Shown: in pieces, positions 18,826 through 28,938 of the stretch
Position numbering within the stretch: position 1 is the first letter of the stretch
Layout: each line of letters begins with the position of its first letter
Assembly (NCBI RefSeq): GCF_026686735.1
Contig: NZ_CP113432.1
Span: 4,515,001-4,579,000, forward strand
Direction: 5' to 3'
Source of the DNA: Pseudomonas triclosanedens
GTDB lineage: Bacteria; Pseudomonadota; Gammaproteobacteria; Pseudomonadales; Pseudomonadaceae
DNA: 64,000 bases
The notes under the pieces: generated by a model
Seen by the model: the letters and a program-made list of their open reading frames with translations, nothing else
Told to the model about the DNA's origin: nothing
Databases searched by the model: none
Translations under genes and position numbers: made by a program

Positions 18826-19725
18826 TCAGCGGGGATCGAACACGCCCGAGGAGAGATAACGGTCGCCCCGGTCGCAGACGATCGCCACCAGGGTCGCGTT
18901 TTCCAGCTCGCGGGACAGGCGCAGCATGGCCGCCACCGCACCGCCGGAAGACACGCCACAGAAGATGCCTTCCTCGCGGGCCATGCGGTGCATTACGTCC
19001 TCGGCCTCGCTTTGCTGCATGTCGACCACGCGGTCGACGCGGGCGGAGTCGAAGATCTTCGGCATGTATTCCTGCGGCCAGCGGCGGATGCCGGGGATGG
19101 CCGAGCCTTCCATCGGCTGCAGGCCGACGATCTGCACATCGGGGTTCTGCTCCTTGAGGTAGCGCGAAACGCCCATGATGGTGCCGGTGGTGCCCATCGA
19201 GCTGACGAAGTGGGTGATCCGTCCGTCAGTCTGGCGCCAGATTTCCGGGCCAGTGGAATCGTAGTGAGCCACAGGGTTGTCGCCATTGGCGAACTGGTCC
19301 AGTACCTTGCCCTGTCCTTCGCGCGCCATCTGGTCGGCGAGATCGCGGGCGCCTTCCATGCCCTGCTCCTTGGTCACCAGGATCAGCTCGGCGCCGTAGG
19401 CGGTCATGGCGGCCTTGCGCTCGGCGGTGGAGTTGTCCGGCATGATCAGGATCATGCGGTAGCCCTTGATCGCCGCAGCCATCGCCAGGGCGATGCCGGT
19501 ATTGCCGGAGGTGGCTTCGATCAGCGTGTCGCCGGGCTTGATGTCGCCCCGCAGTTCGGCACGGGTGATCATCGACAGCGCCGGGCGATCCTTCACCGAG
19601 CCCGCGGGGTTGTTGCCCTCGAGCTTCACCAGCAGGGTGTTGGAAGTTTCCCCAGGCAGGCGCTGCAGGCGCACCAGCGGGGTATTGCCGACGCAATCGG
19701 CGATAGTCGGGTACTGCACAGTCAT
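18826..19725 (-). CDS. cysM: O-acetylserine sulfhydrylase B (cysteine synthase B)
   Basis: The 299-aa PLP enzyme of fold type II carries [13 protein letters not shown] with PLP-binding Lys45, the substrate loop TSGNTG and the phosphate loop [11 protein letters not shown]. It condenses O-acetylserine with sulfide or thiosulfate to cysteine or S-sulfocysteine. CysM rather than CysK is supported by length and by RRWPQEYMP near residue 210. It is first in a cysM-rlmD unit. In P. aeruginosa the pirA receptor gene lies on its far side, as I recall; here only 99 bp separate cysM from the sensor kinase. Confidence 0.95.
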   Translation of the reverse strand: MTVQYPTIADCVGNTPLVRLQRLPGETSNTLLVKLEGNNPAGSVKDRPALSMITRAELRGDIKPGDTLIEATSGNTGIALAMAAAIKGYRMILIMPDNSTAERKAAMTAYGAELILVTKEQGMEGARDLADQMAREGQGKVLDQFANGDNPVAHYDSTGPEIWRQTDGRITHFVSSMGTTGTIMGVSRYLKEQNPDVQIVGLQPMEGSAIPGIRRWPQEYMPKIFDSARVDRVVDMQQSEAEDVMHRMAREEGIFCGVSSGGAVAAMLRLSRELENATLVAIVCDRGDRYLSSGVFDPR

Positions 19726-19824
19726 GGAGGCACTCGGTTCGGGCACACAGTGGAAAGGCCACCTATGATAGCGGCAAACCACGACATGCCATACGAAAGT
19801 TCCTAACAAGCCGTGTGCAAAGTC

Positions 19825-21183
19825 TTAGGCGCCTGTCGCTGCGGGAAGACGCAGATGCACACGCAGGCCCGCTCCCGCGCGGTCGGCCCACAGCTCGCCG
19901 CCCTGCATGCACACCGAACTGCGGGCGATGCTCAGACCCAGGCCGAAACCTTCGCCGCTACGCGCATCGGAAAGGCGGGTGAAGGGCAGGAAGATGCGTT
20001 CGAGATCAGCCTCGGGAACGCCGGGGCCGTCATCTTCCAGCCACAGGTGCCAAGCGGCGTCCTCCAGATGCCCGCCCAGGCGAATGCGGCCACCTTCGGG
20101 CGAATGGCGGATGGCGTTGCGCAGCAGGTTTTCCAGGGCCTGGGCCAGGCCATTGAGGTGACCGCGTACCCGGCAGCCTTCCGGCACCTGATAAAGGAAG
20201 CGCTGCGCCGGCCAGCCGGCCTCGAAACGGGCGTCTTCCACCAGCAGCTCCCACAGCGGTTGCAGCTCGATGTCTTCCAGCGCCGGATGGGGCCGTTCGG
20301 TATCCAGCCAGGCCAGTTCCAGGGTGTCGGCAACCAGCCGTTGCATTACCTCTACTTCGCGCTCGACCCGCTGGCGCAATGCCGCTTCGTCGATGGGGCT
20401 TTCACCGGCCACGCGCAGGCGGCTGAGCGGCGTACGCAGTTCGTGGGACAGGTCGCGCAGCAACTGCCGCTGGAAGCCTACGTAACCGCGCAGGCGTTCG
20501 GCCATATGGTCCAGCGCCCGCCCCAGTTCGCCCAGTTCGTCGCGGCGGCGGCTGAGTTCCTGCCCCGCCATCGAGCCAAGGTCGTCGGCCTGCAGCGCAT
20601 TGGCGTGCTCGCGCAGCCGCCCGAGCGGGCGCACCAGATGCCGGTAGAGCATGGCGCAGAGCAGCAGCGCCAGCACGGCGGGCACCAGCACGTGGGTTAC
20701 CGACTGGCGCATCAGGGTGAAGCCGCCAGGCAGGTAGCGCGCCGGCAATTGCAGTACCAGACGACCGGCAAGCGGGTCGGCGGGGAACGGTATGCCGATG
20801 TAGGGCAGGCTCACCGAGCGCGAACTCACCGGCCAGTCGAGCCCGCGCTGGAAGGTCAGGCGAGTGACCTCTTGCACCGTCAGCGGCGCGCTGCCCAGGG
20901 CCTGCAGGCGAGCGTCCACGACAGTCATCCAGCTCTGAGGTTCGCGCTGGCGCATGCTCGCCAGCCAGGCATCGACGCCAGCGGCACCGCCGGCAAGCCA
21001 GGCGTGCTCGGCTTCCTCGGCATAGCCACCGAGCACCGCACGGGCTTCGGCGGAGAGGTAGTAGCTGTCGCGCTCGACCTGCTTGCCCCAGTACCAGGAC
21101 AGCCAGATCAGCAGCACGCAGAAGGCCACCAGCGAGACGGCCAGCTTCCAGAACAGCGAATGACGGCCAGGCACCTTAGCCAT
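19825..21183 (-). CDS. Two-component sensor histidine kinase (PirS position)
   Basis: The 452-aa kinase has TM1 at 13-31, a periplasmic domain of about 130 residues, TM2 at 162-180, a HAMP linker, a dimerisation helix with phospho-acceptor His247 (LSHELRTPLSRLR) and a HATPase domain with NLLRNAIRHSP, DDGPG and GFGLGLSIA. It overlaps the response-regulator gene by 8 bp. Position between cysM and gacS is that of pirS in P. aeruginosa, a ferric-enterobactin sensor, but no receptor gene is present here, so its signal is uncertain. The periplasmic sensor region is not recognisable. Confidence 0.9.
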   Translation of the reverse strand: MAKVPGRHSLFWKLAVSLVAFCVLLIWLSWYWGKQVERDSYYLSAEARAVLGGYAEEAEHAWLAGGAAGVDAWLASMRQREPQSWMTVVDARLQALGSAPLTVQEVTRLTFQRGLDWPVSSRSVSLPYIGIPFPADPLAGRLVLQLPARYLPGGFTLMRQSVTHVLVPAVLALLLCAMLYRHLVRPLGRLREHANALQADDLGSMAGQELSRRRDELGELGRALDHMAERLRGYVGFQRQLLRDLSHELRTPLSRLRVAGESPIDEAALRQRVEREVEVMQRLVADTLELAWLDTERPHPALEDIELQPLWELLVEDARFEAGWPAQRFLYQVPEGCRVRGHLNGLAQALENLLRNAIRHSPEGGRIRLGGHLEDAAWHLWLEDDGPGVPEADLERIFLPFTRLSDARSGEGFGLGLSIARSSVCMQGGELWADRAGAGLRVHLRLPAATGA

Positions 21184-21886
21184 CGCTTTCGGCGAAGACG
21201 TAGCCCTTGCCCCACACTGTGTGCAACTGGTGGCGCAGGTAGCCGATGGCTTGCAGTTTGCGGCGCAGGTGGCTGACGTGCATGTCCAGGGCGCGGTCGT
21301 GGCTGGTAAAGGGGCGATGCAGGACGTGCTGATAGAGGAACGGCTTGCTCAGGGTTTCGCCCTGGCTGGCGAGGAAGGTTTCCAGCAGGCGGAACTCGGT
21401 AGCGGTCAGCCCCGCACACTGACCGTCCAGGCTGGCGTCGGTCCTGTCGGCGTCCAGTTGCAGGCCGCCGCTGGCACTCACCGGCACCTGCTGGCCACGC
21501 TCCAGCGCCACCCGGCGCAGCACGGCATCGATCCGTACGCTGAGTTCGGCGAGGCTGAACGGCTTCGGCAAGTAGTCGTCGGCCCCCTGGGAGAAACCGG
21601 CGATGCGGTCCTGCTCGGCGCCCAGCGCGGACATCAGGATCACCGGCACCGCCCGCTCACGGCGCAGGGTGCGCAGGATATCCAGGCCACCGATGCCCGG
21701 CAGCATGATGTCCATCAGCACCAGGTCGAAACCACCGCCACGGGCCTGGGCGAGGCCCTCGCCGCCGTCCTGGCACCAGGTCACGTCGAAGCCGCGCCCG
21801 CTCAGGTGTGCGGACAGGTGGGCGCCCAGGGTTGGATCGTCCTCGATGGCGAGCAGGCGCAACCCCGAGGAAGAAAATGCGTTCAT
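21176..21886 (-). CDS. OmpR-family response regulator (PirR position)
   Basis: The 236-aa protein has a receiver domain with acidic pair E15-D16-D17 and phospho-acceptor Asp59 (FDLVLMDIMLPG), then a winged-helix output domain with TATEFRLLETFLASQGE and DMHVSHLRRKL. It is cognate to the overlapping kinase gene downstream and divergent from gacS across 126 bp. Target genes are not evident; pirA, the partner expected from P. aeruginosa, is absent. Confidence 0.92.
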   Translation of the reverse strand: MNAFSSSGLRLLAIEDDPTLGAHLSAHLSGRGFDVTWCQDGGEGLAQARGGGFDLVLMDIMLPGIGGLDILRTLRRERAVPVILMSALGAEQDRIAGFSQGADDYLPKPFSLAELSVRIDAVLRRVALERGQQVPVSASGGLQLDADRTDASLDGQCAGLTATEFRLLETFLASQGETLSKPFLYQHVLHRPFTSHDRALDMHVSHLRRKLQAIGYLRHQLHTVWGKGYVFAESDG

Positions 21887-22012
21887 ATCAAATAAGAGTG
21901 ATTAGCAATTGCGCGAAGTATTCCCGATTCCATGCAATCTCGGCAAGGCAAAGGCTCACGATGAAGGGCCGAACCGCTACACTGCCGGGGATAAACGCAT
22001 CGGAGGAATCGC

Positions 22013-24796
<2,784 letters not shown>

Positions 24797-24808
24797 GGCC
24801 GCCAGACG

Positions 24809-25798
24809 ATGCGCATCATCCTCTTCAGCAACCAGACCTACGACCGCGACAGCTTCCTCGCCGCCAACCGCTCCCACGGTTTCGAGCTGCACTTCCAGCA
24901 GGCGCAACTGCGGCTGGATACGGTGGCGCTGGCAATGGGCTTCGAGGTGGTCTGCGCCTTCGTCAACGACGACCTGTCGCGCCCGGTGCTCGAACATCTC
25001 GCCGCCGGCGGCACACGCCTGATCGCTCTGCGCTCGGCCGGCTACAACCATGTCGACCTCGCCGCGGCCCACGCGCTCGGGCTGTCCGTGGTTCGCGTCC
25101 CGGCCTACTCACCGCACGCGGTGGCGGAACACGCGGTTGGCCTGGTGCTGGCGCTGTGCCGACATCTGCATCGCGCCTACAACCGTACCCGCGACGGAGA
25201 CTTCTCGCTACATGGCCTGACCGGCTTCGACCTGCACGGACGCACGGTCGGCGTGATCGGCAGCGGCCAGATCGGCGAGGTATTCGCACGCATCATGAGC
25301 GGCTTCGGTTGCCATATCCTCGCCTACGATCCGTACCCCAACCCGGCCGTCGAGGCGCTCGGTGGAAGCTTCGTCGAACTGGACCGACTGCTCGCCGAGT
25401 CGGACATCATCAGCCTGCACTGCCCACTGAACGACGCCACCCGGCACCTGATCAACCCACGCAGCCTGCAGCAGATGAAGCATGGCGCGATGCTGATCAA
25501 TACCGGACGCGGCGCGCTGGTCGATACCCCGGCGCTGATCGAGGCGCTCAAGAGCGGCCAGCTCGGCTATCTGGGCCTGGACGTCTACGAGGAGGAGTCG
25601 GAAATCTTCTTCGCCGACCGCTCCGACCTGCCGCTGCAGGACGACGTTCTCGCGCGCCTGCTGACCTTCCCCAACGTCATCATCACCGCCCACCAGGCCT
25701 TCCTCACCCGCGAAGCGCTGGCCGCCATCGCCGACACCACCCTGGCCAACATCGCCGCGTGGCACTCAGGCAATCCGGCCAACCTGGTCGACGGCTGA
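24809..25798 (+). CDS. ldhA: D-lactate dehydrogenase (NAD-dependent, fermentative)
   Basis: The 329-aa D-2-hydroxyacid dehydrogenase carries NAD-binding GVIGSGQIGEVFARI, catalytic Arg in INTGRGALVDT, Glu in DVYEEES and His in TAHQAFLT. RSAGYNHVD and the FFADRS segment are typical of LdhA of the E. coli type, which reduces pyruvate to D-lactate in the cytoplasm. It lies 12 bp after gacS, the same pairing as in P. aeruginosa, and may be partly co-transcribed with it. Confidence 0.94.
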   Translation: MRIILFSNQTYDRDSFLAANRSHGFELHFQQAQLRLDTVALAMGFEVVCAFVNDDLSRPVLEHLAAGGTRLIALRSAGYNHVDLAAAHALGLSVVRVPAYSPHAVAEHAVGLVLALCRHLHRAYNRTRDGDFSLHGLTGFDLHGRTVGVIGSGQIGEVFARIMSGFGCHILAYDPYPNPAVEALGGSFVELDRLLAESDIISLHCPLNDATRHLINPRSLQQMKHGAMLINTGRGALVDTPALIEALKSGQLGYLGLDVYEEESEIFFADRSDLPLQDDVLARLLTFPNVIITAHQAFLTREALAAIADTTLANIAAWHSGNPANLVDG

Positions 25799-25850
25799 CT
25801 CGCATCGGGGCCTCGACGGGCCTAGAATGCCGCGCTTTCCCGGAGGATTC

Positions 25851-26291
25851 ATGGCTCAGCACGATTTCCGCTACACCCTGCTCAACCCGCAGTTCACCCT
25901 CAACGAATGCCGCGCGCTGGCCCCGGGCCGCTACCAGGTCACCGGCGTTGGCGGCTCGATCCAGGCCGGCGACACGCTGTTGGTCAGCCTCAAGGGCAGC
26001 CGCAGCCTGAGCATGACGCTGGAAGTGGAAAAGGTCCGCCATCTGATCAACCCGCCGGGGCAGTGGATGGCCGTTGCCCGCGGCCCTGCGTTCCGCGAAC
26101 TGGCGATTCACGAATGGAAGGTCAACTGCGACGGCTGCGCGGCTACACTGGAATTCGAATTCGCCGTCGACGCCACGCTCGGCAAGGCCGCCCAGCAGCC
26201 GGCCGCCGAGGCGCGCATCGGCGAACTGGGTTGGGCGAAGGTCGGTGACCGCCACCTCTGCCCGAACTGCCAGAGCAAGGAGACCGCATGA
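25851..26291 (+). CDS. Conserved small protein with two CxxC knuckles
   Basis: The 146-aa protein has a beta-rich N-terminal part (YQVTGVGGSIQAGDTLLVSL) and two zinc-ribbon-like pairs, CDGC at about residue 92-95 and CPNC near the C-terminus. Together these could bind one metal ion. I do not recognise a named family. GGAGG precedes the ATG at 25851. The stop overlaps the start of the META lipoprotein gene (ATGA), so the two are translationally coupled. No signal peptide is seen; the function is unknown. Confidence 0.8.
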   Translation: MAQHDFRYTLLNPQFTLNECRALAPGRYQVTGVGGSIQAGDTLLVSLKGSRSLSMTLEVEKVRHLINPPGQWMAVARGPAFRELAIHEWKVNCDGCAATLEFEFAVDATLGKAAQQPAAEARIGELGWAKVGDRHLCPNCQSKETA

Positions 26292-26686
26292 AAGCCCTGA
26301 TTGCCGGCGCCTGCGTGGCGCTGGCCCTGGCCGGTTGCGCCAGCAAGCCGGTACCCGAGGCCGAGCAGACCTACCGCGTCGAGTGGATCGGCGAACGCCC
26401 GCTGATCGACTACAGCCATATCACGCTGACCCTCGACGGCAACGGCCGCGCGTACGGCAGTGCCGGCTGCAACCACTGGTTCGCCAGCTACACGCTCGAC
26501 GGCGACACACTCACCTTCGGCCCGGCCGGCTCCACCCGCAAGATGTGCGCCGACGCGCTGATGGAACAGGAAGGACGCTTCCTCAAGATGCTCGGCGAGA
26601 TCCAGCGCTGGGACCTCACCGACGAAGGCGAGCTGCGCCTCTGGCCTGTCAGCGGCCGCGCCATGCGCATGTGGCCCGAGGGCTGA
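26288..26686 (+). CDS. META-domain lipoprotein (HslJ-like)
   Basis: The 132-aa protein has a lipoprotein signal peptide with lipobox LAGC (Cys18). One META domain follows, recognisable by WIGERPLIDYSHITLTLDGN, GRAYGSAGCNHWFASY and the late Cys in TRKMCADALMEQE. Family members such as HslJ are outer-membrane lipoproteins linked to stress or novobiocin tolerance. The residue after the lipid Cys is Ala, so Lol-dependent sorting to the outer membrane is expected. It is coupled by a 4-bp overlap to the upstream CxxC protein. Confidence 0.88.
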   Translation: MKALIAGACVALALAGCASKPVPEAEQTYRVEWIGERPLIDYSHITLTLDGNGRAYGSAGCNHWFASYTLDGDTLTFGPAGSTRKMCADALMEQEGRFLKMLGEIQRWDLTDEGELRLWPVSGRAMRMWPEG

Positions 26687-26689
26687 GCC

Positions 26690-27745
26690 CTAGAACAGGC
26701 TGAGCTGCTCGTGGGCGCCGCGCTGATCGATCAGACGCACGCCCACGCCGATCAGCCGCACCGCCTTGTTGCCGCGCTGGAACGCTTGTCCCAGCAGCAG
26801 GCGATAACTCTCCAGGTCACGCGCCGCGCCGGCCTGCTCCAGGGTGGTCTGGGTGAAATCGTGGAACTTCAGCTTGATGAACGGCTTGCCCGGCCGGTAG
26901 CTGGCGTCCAGCCGCGCCATGCGCCGCTCCAGCTCGCCCAGCAATGCCGGCAATTCGTCCTGACAGGCCGCCAGGTCAGGCAGGTCGCGGTCGAAAGTGT
27001 TCTCCACACTGATCGACTGGCGCCGGCTGTCCACTTGTACCGGGCGCTCATCGATTCCCCGCGCCAGCCCCCAGAGGCGCTCGCCGAAACTGCCGAACTC
27101 CTTCACCAGTTGCAGCTTCGACCATTCGCGCAGATCGCCACAGGTGCGAATGCCCAGGCGCGCCAGCTTCTCCGCCGTCACCTTGCCCACCCCGTGCAGT
27201 TTCTTGACCGGCAGTTCGGCAACGAAACCGTCCACCTCCTCCGGCGTCACCACGAACAGGCCGTTGGGCTTGCGCCAGTCACTGGCGATCTTGGCGATGA
27301 ACTTGTTCGGAGCCACTCCGGCGGACACCGTGATATGCAAGGTTTCCCAGACCCGCCGGCGGATTTCCTGGGCGATGCGCGTGGCGCTGCCACCGCAGCG
27401 TTCGCTGTCGGTGACATCCAAATAGGCCTCATCCAGCGACAGCGGTTCGATCTGCTCGGTGTAGTCGCGGAAGATCGCGTGGATCTCGCGAGAAGTCTCG
27501 CGGTACACATCCATGCGCGGGCGCACGATGGTCAGGTCCGGGCACAGCTTCACGGCAGTGCGCATCGCCATCGCCGAATGCAGGCCATAGGCGCGCGCCT
27601 CGTAGTTGCAGGTAGCGACCACCCCGCGCTTGTCCGGCGAGCCGCCCACAGCCAGCGGCTTGCCCACCAGGCCCGGGTCGTCGCGCATTTCGATGGCGGC
27701 ATAGAAGCAATCGCAATCGATATGGATGATCTTTCGTTGCCGCAT
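26690..27745 (-). CDS. dinB: DNA polymerase IV (Y-family translesion polymerase)
   Basis: The 351-aa protein has catalytic acidic residues in HIDCDCFYAAIE (residues 7-16) and SLDEAYLDVT. The palm, thumb (AGVAPNKFIAKIASDW) and helix-hairpin-helix (KLHGVGKVTAEKLARLGI) follow, and the C-terminus is the beta-clamp-binding pentapeptide QLSLF. It synthesises past damaged bases. Start 27745 (MRQRKIIHI) matches the family length of about 350. I found no full LexA box upstream, only a lone CTGTAT half. It is convergent with the META lipoprotein gene across 3 bp. Confidence 0.95.
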   Translation of the reverse strand: MRQRKIIHIDCDCFYAAIEMRDDPGLVGKPLAVGGSPDKRGVVATCNYEARAYGLHSAMAMRTAVKLCPDLTIVRPRMDVYRETSREIHAIFRDYTEQIEPLSLDEAYLDVTDSERCGGSATRIAQEIRRRVWETLHITVSAGVAPNKFIAKIASDWRKPNGLFVVTPEEVDGFVAELPVKKLHGVGKVTAEKLARLGIRTCGDLREWSKLQLVKEFGSFGERLWGLARGIDERPVQVDSRRQSISVENTFDRDLPDLAACQDELPALLGELERRMARLDASYRPGKPFIKLKFHDFTQTTLEQAGAARDLESYRLLLGQAFQRGNKAVRLIGVGVRLIDQRGAHEQLSLF

Positions 27746-27997
27746 AGTGCCTGCTGACCGGACGCGCCTGCCATCTCGATGAAGGAGACCCGCCATGATA
27801 CAGCCTTCAAGGAAGGTCCAACGCCACTGTTCGCCACGCCTGCCAGAGCACGTCCCGGTCATGGGCCTCCAGCATTTCCGGCGTCCCATTTCGAGACGCA
27901 TGTTCACTGGGGTTCCATCGTCGGAATCAGGAAGAATGCGGCCCTGCCTTCCTGCGCCCGTGACCGGAGCAGGTCGGCTGCCAGTGACAAGCCGCAA

Positions 27998-28221
27998 TTA
28001 ACAGGCCCGATCCACAGGCTTGCCATCCGTCGGGATGCAGCGTCTGGGCCAATCCCCCGGAGCCATCCCCGCCAATCGACCGATTCGCTCCAGAATGCCG
28101 AGCACTTCCTTACCGTGGGCGCCGAACAAGGAAGCCAATGGCCGCCGCTCGCCCCGCTCGATGACTACTGCCCGCCAGGAACCAGGCCCGGCGACCAACC
28201 GCCCAGCTCGACGATACGCAC
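27998..28221 (-). pseudogene. Decayed, frameshifted ORF next to the tRNA-fMet array
   Basis: A minus-strand GTG at 28221, preceded by AGGGAG, starts MRIVELGG and then runs out of frame. Dropping to the neighbouring frame at that point gives a clean continuation LVAGPGSWRAVVIERGERRP, then LASLFGAHGKEVLGILERIG, to a TAA at 27998. The joined 70-odd-residue peptide looks coding and recalls the start of small phage-borne or toxin-like proteins, but I cannot name the family. The rest of 27746-28280 holds no intact gene. Confidence 0.4.
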
Positions 28222-28284
28222 ACGCCACAGCTCCCTGGGCTCATCTAACCAACTGATTGGAAATGACTTTTCCGCCCCTTGGAT

Positions 28285-28312
28285 TTGACACGCGGCCCCA
28301 TCGGCGTAGAAT
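28285..28312 (+). promoter_or_regulatory. Promoter of tRNA-fMet copy 1
   Basis: TTGACA (28285-28290), a 16-bp spacer and TAGAAT (28307-28312) form the promoter. Only 6 bases separate the -10 from the mature tRNA 5' end, so there is almost no leader. Confidence 0.85.
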
Positions 28313-28318
28313 GGCCTT

Positions 28319-28395
<77 letters not shown>

Positions 28396-28402
28396 GACAC
28401 AT

Positions 28403-28434
28403 GAAAAAGGCCACTCTTCGGAGTGGCCTTTTTC
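28403..28434 (+). terminator. Terminator of tRNA-fMet copy 1
   Basis: The hairpin GGCCACTC-TTCG-GAGTGGCC is closed as a C(UUCG)G tetraloop, with a flanking A-tract and T-tract. Confidence 0.93.
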
Positions 28435-28477
28435 GTTTGCACACGATTTAAATAATTGATCGAAAATGAAATTTCGA

Positions 28478-28505
28478 TTGACAAGAGCTTTCATCTGCGT
28501 AGAAT
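28478..28505 (+). promoter_or_regulatory. Promoter of tRNA-fMet copy 2
   Basis: TTGACA (28478-28483), a 16-bp spacer and TAGAAT (28500-28505) follow an AT-rich stretch (28440-28477) that could act as an UP element. A GC-rich discriminator leads straight into the tRNA. Confidence 0.88.
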
Positions 28506-28511
28506 GGCCGC

Positions 28512-28588
<77 letters not shown>

Positions 28589-28593
28589 GACAT

Positions 28594-28625
28594 GAAAAAG
28601 GCCACTCTTCGGAGTGGCCTTTTTC
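28594..28625 (+). terminator. Terminator of tRNA-fMet copy 2
   Basis: The same C(UUCG)G hairpin with A- and T-tracts as after copy 1. Confidence 0.93.
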
Positions 28626-28669
28626 GTTTGCGCGTAATTTTAAATTATTGATCGGAAACGAAATATCGA

Positions 28670-28697
28670 TTGACAAGAGCCTTCGCCTGCGTAGAAT
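28670..28697 (+). promoter_or_regulatory. Promoter of tRNA-fMet copy 3
   Basis: TTGACA (28670-28675), a 16-bp spacer and TAGAAT (28692-28697) form the promoter, with AT-rich upstream DNA much like that of copy 2. Confidence 0.88.
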
Positions 28698-28703
28698 GGC
28701 CGC

Positions 28704-28780
<77 letters not shown>

Positions 28781-28792
28781 GACATCAAGAAG

Positions 28793-28820
28793 AAAGCCAC
28801 TCTTAGGAGTGGCTTTTTTC
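28793..28820 (+). terminator. Terminator of tRNA-fMet copy 3
   Basis: The stem AAGCCACTC with GAGTGGCTT, loop TTAG, is followed by six T. It is diverged from the first two terminators. Confidence 0.9.
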
Positions 28821-28938
28821 GTTGTGCGCAAAAACCACGTACGGGTGGCGCCAGCCGAATGACGAAAATACTCTCCAGGGACTTGGGAATTCGCGGTAGT
28901 GCCCCTACTCTGTCGCGCAGACTCATTAGAGGTGCCCG

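Noticed and set aside
27700..27830. LexA box upstream of dinB
   Set aside because: Only a single CTGTAT half-site was seen, with no matching ACAG at the right spacing.
27779..28288. A 169-aa plus-strand frame between dinB and the tRNA genes
   Set aside because: It has mixed Pro/Arg/Ser-rich composition and no homology. The minus strand carries the better, though decayed, coding signal.
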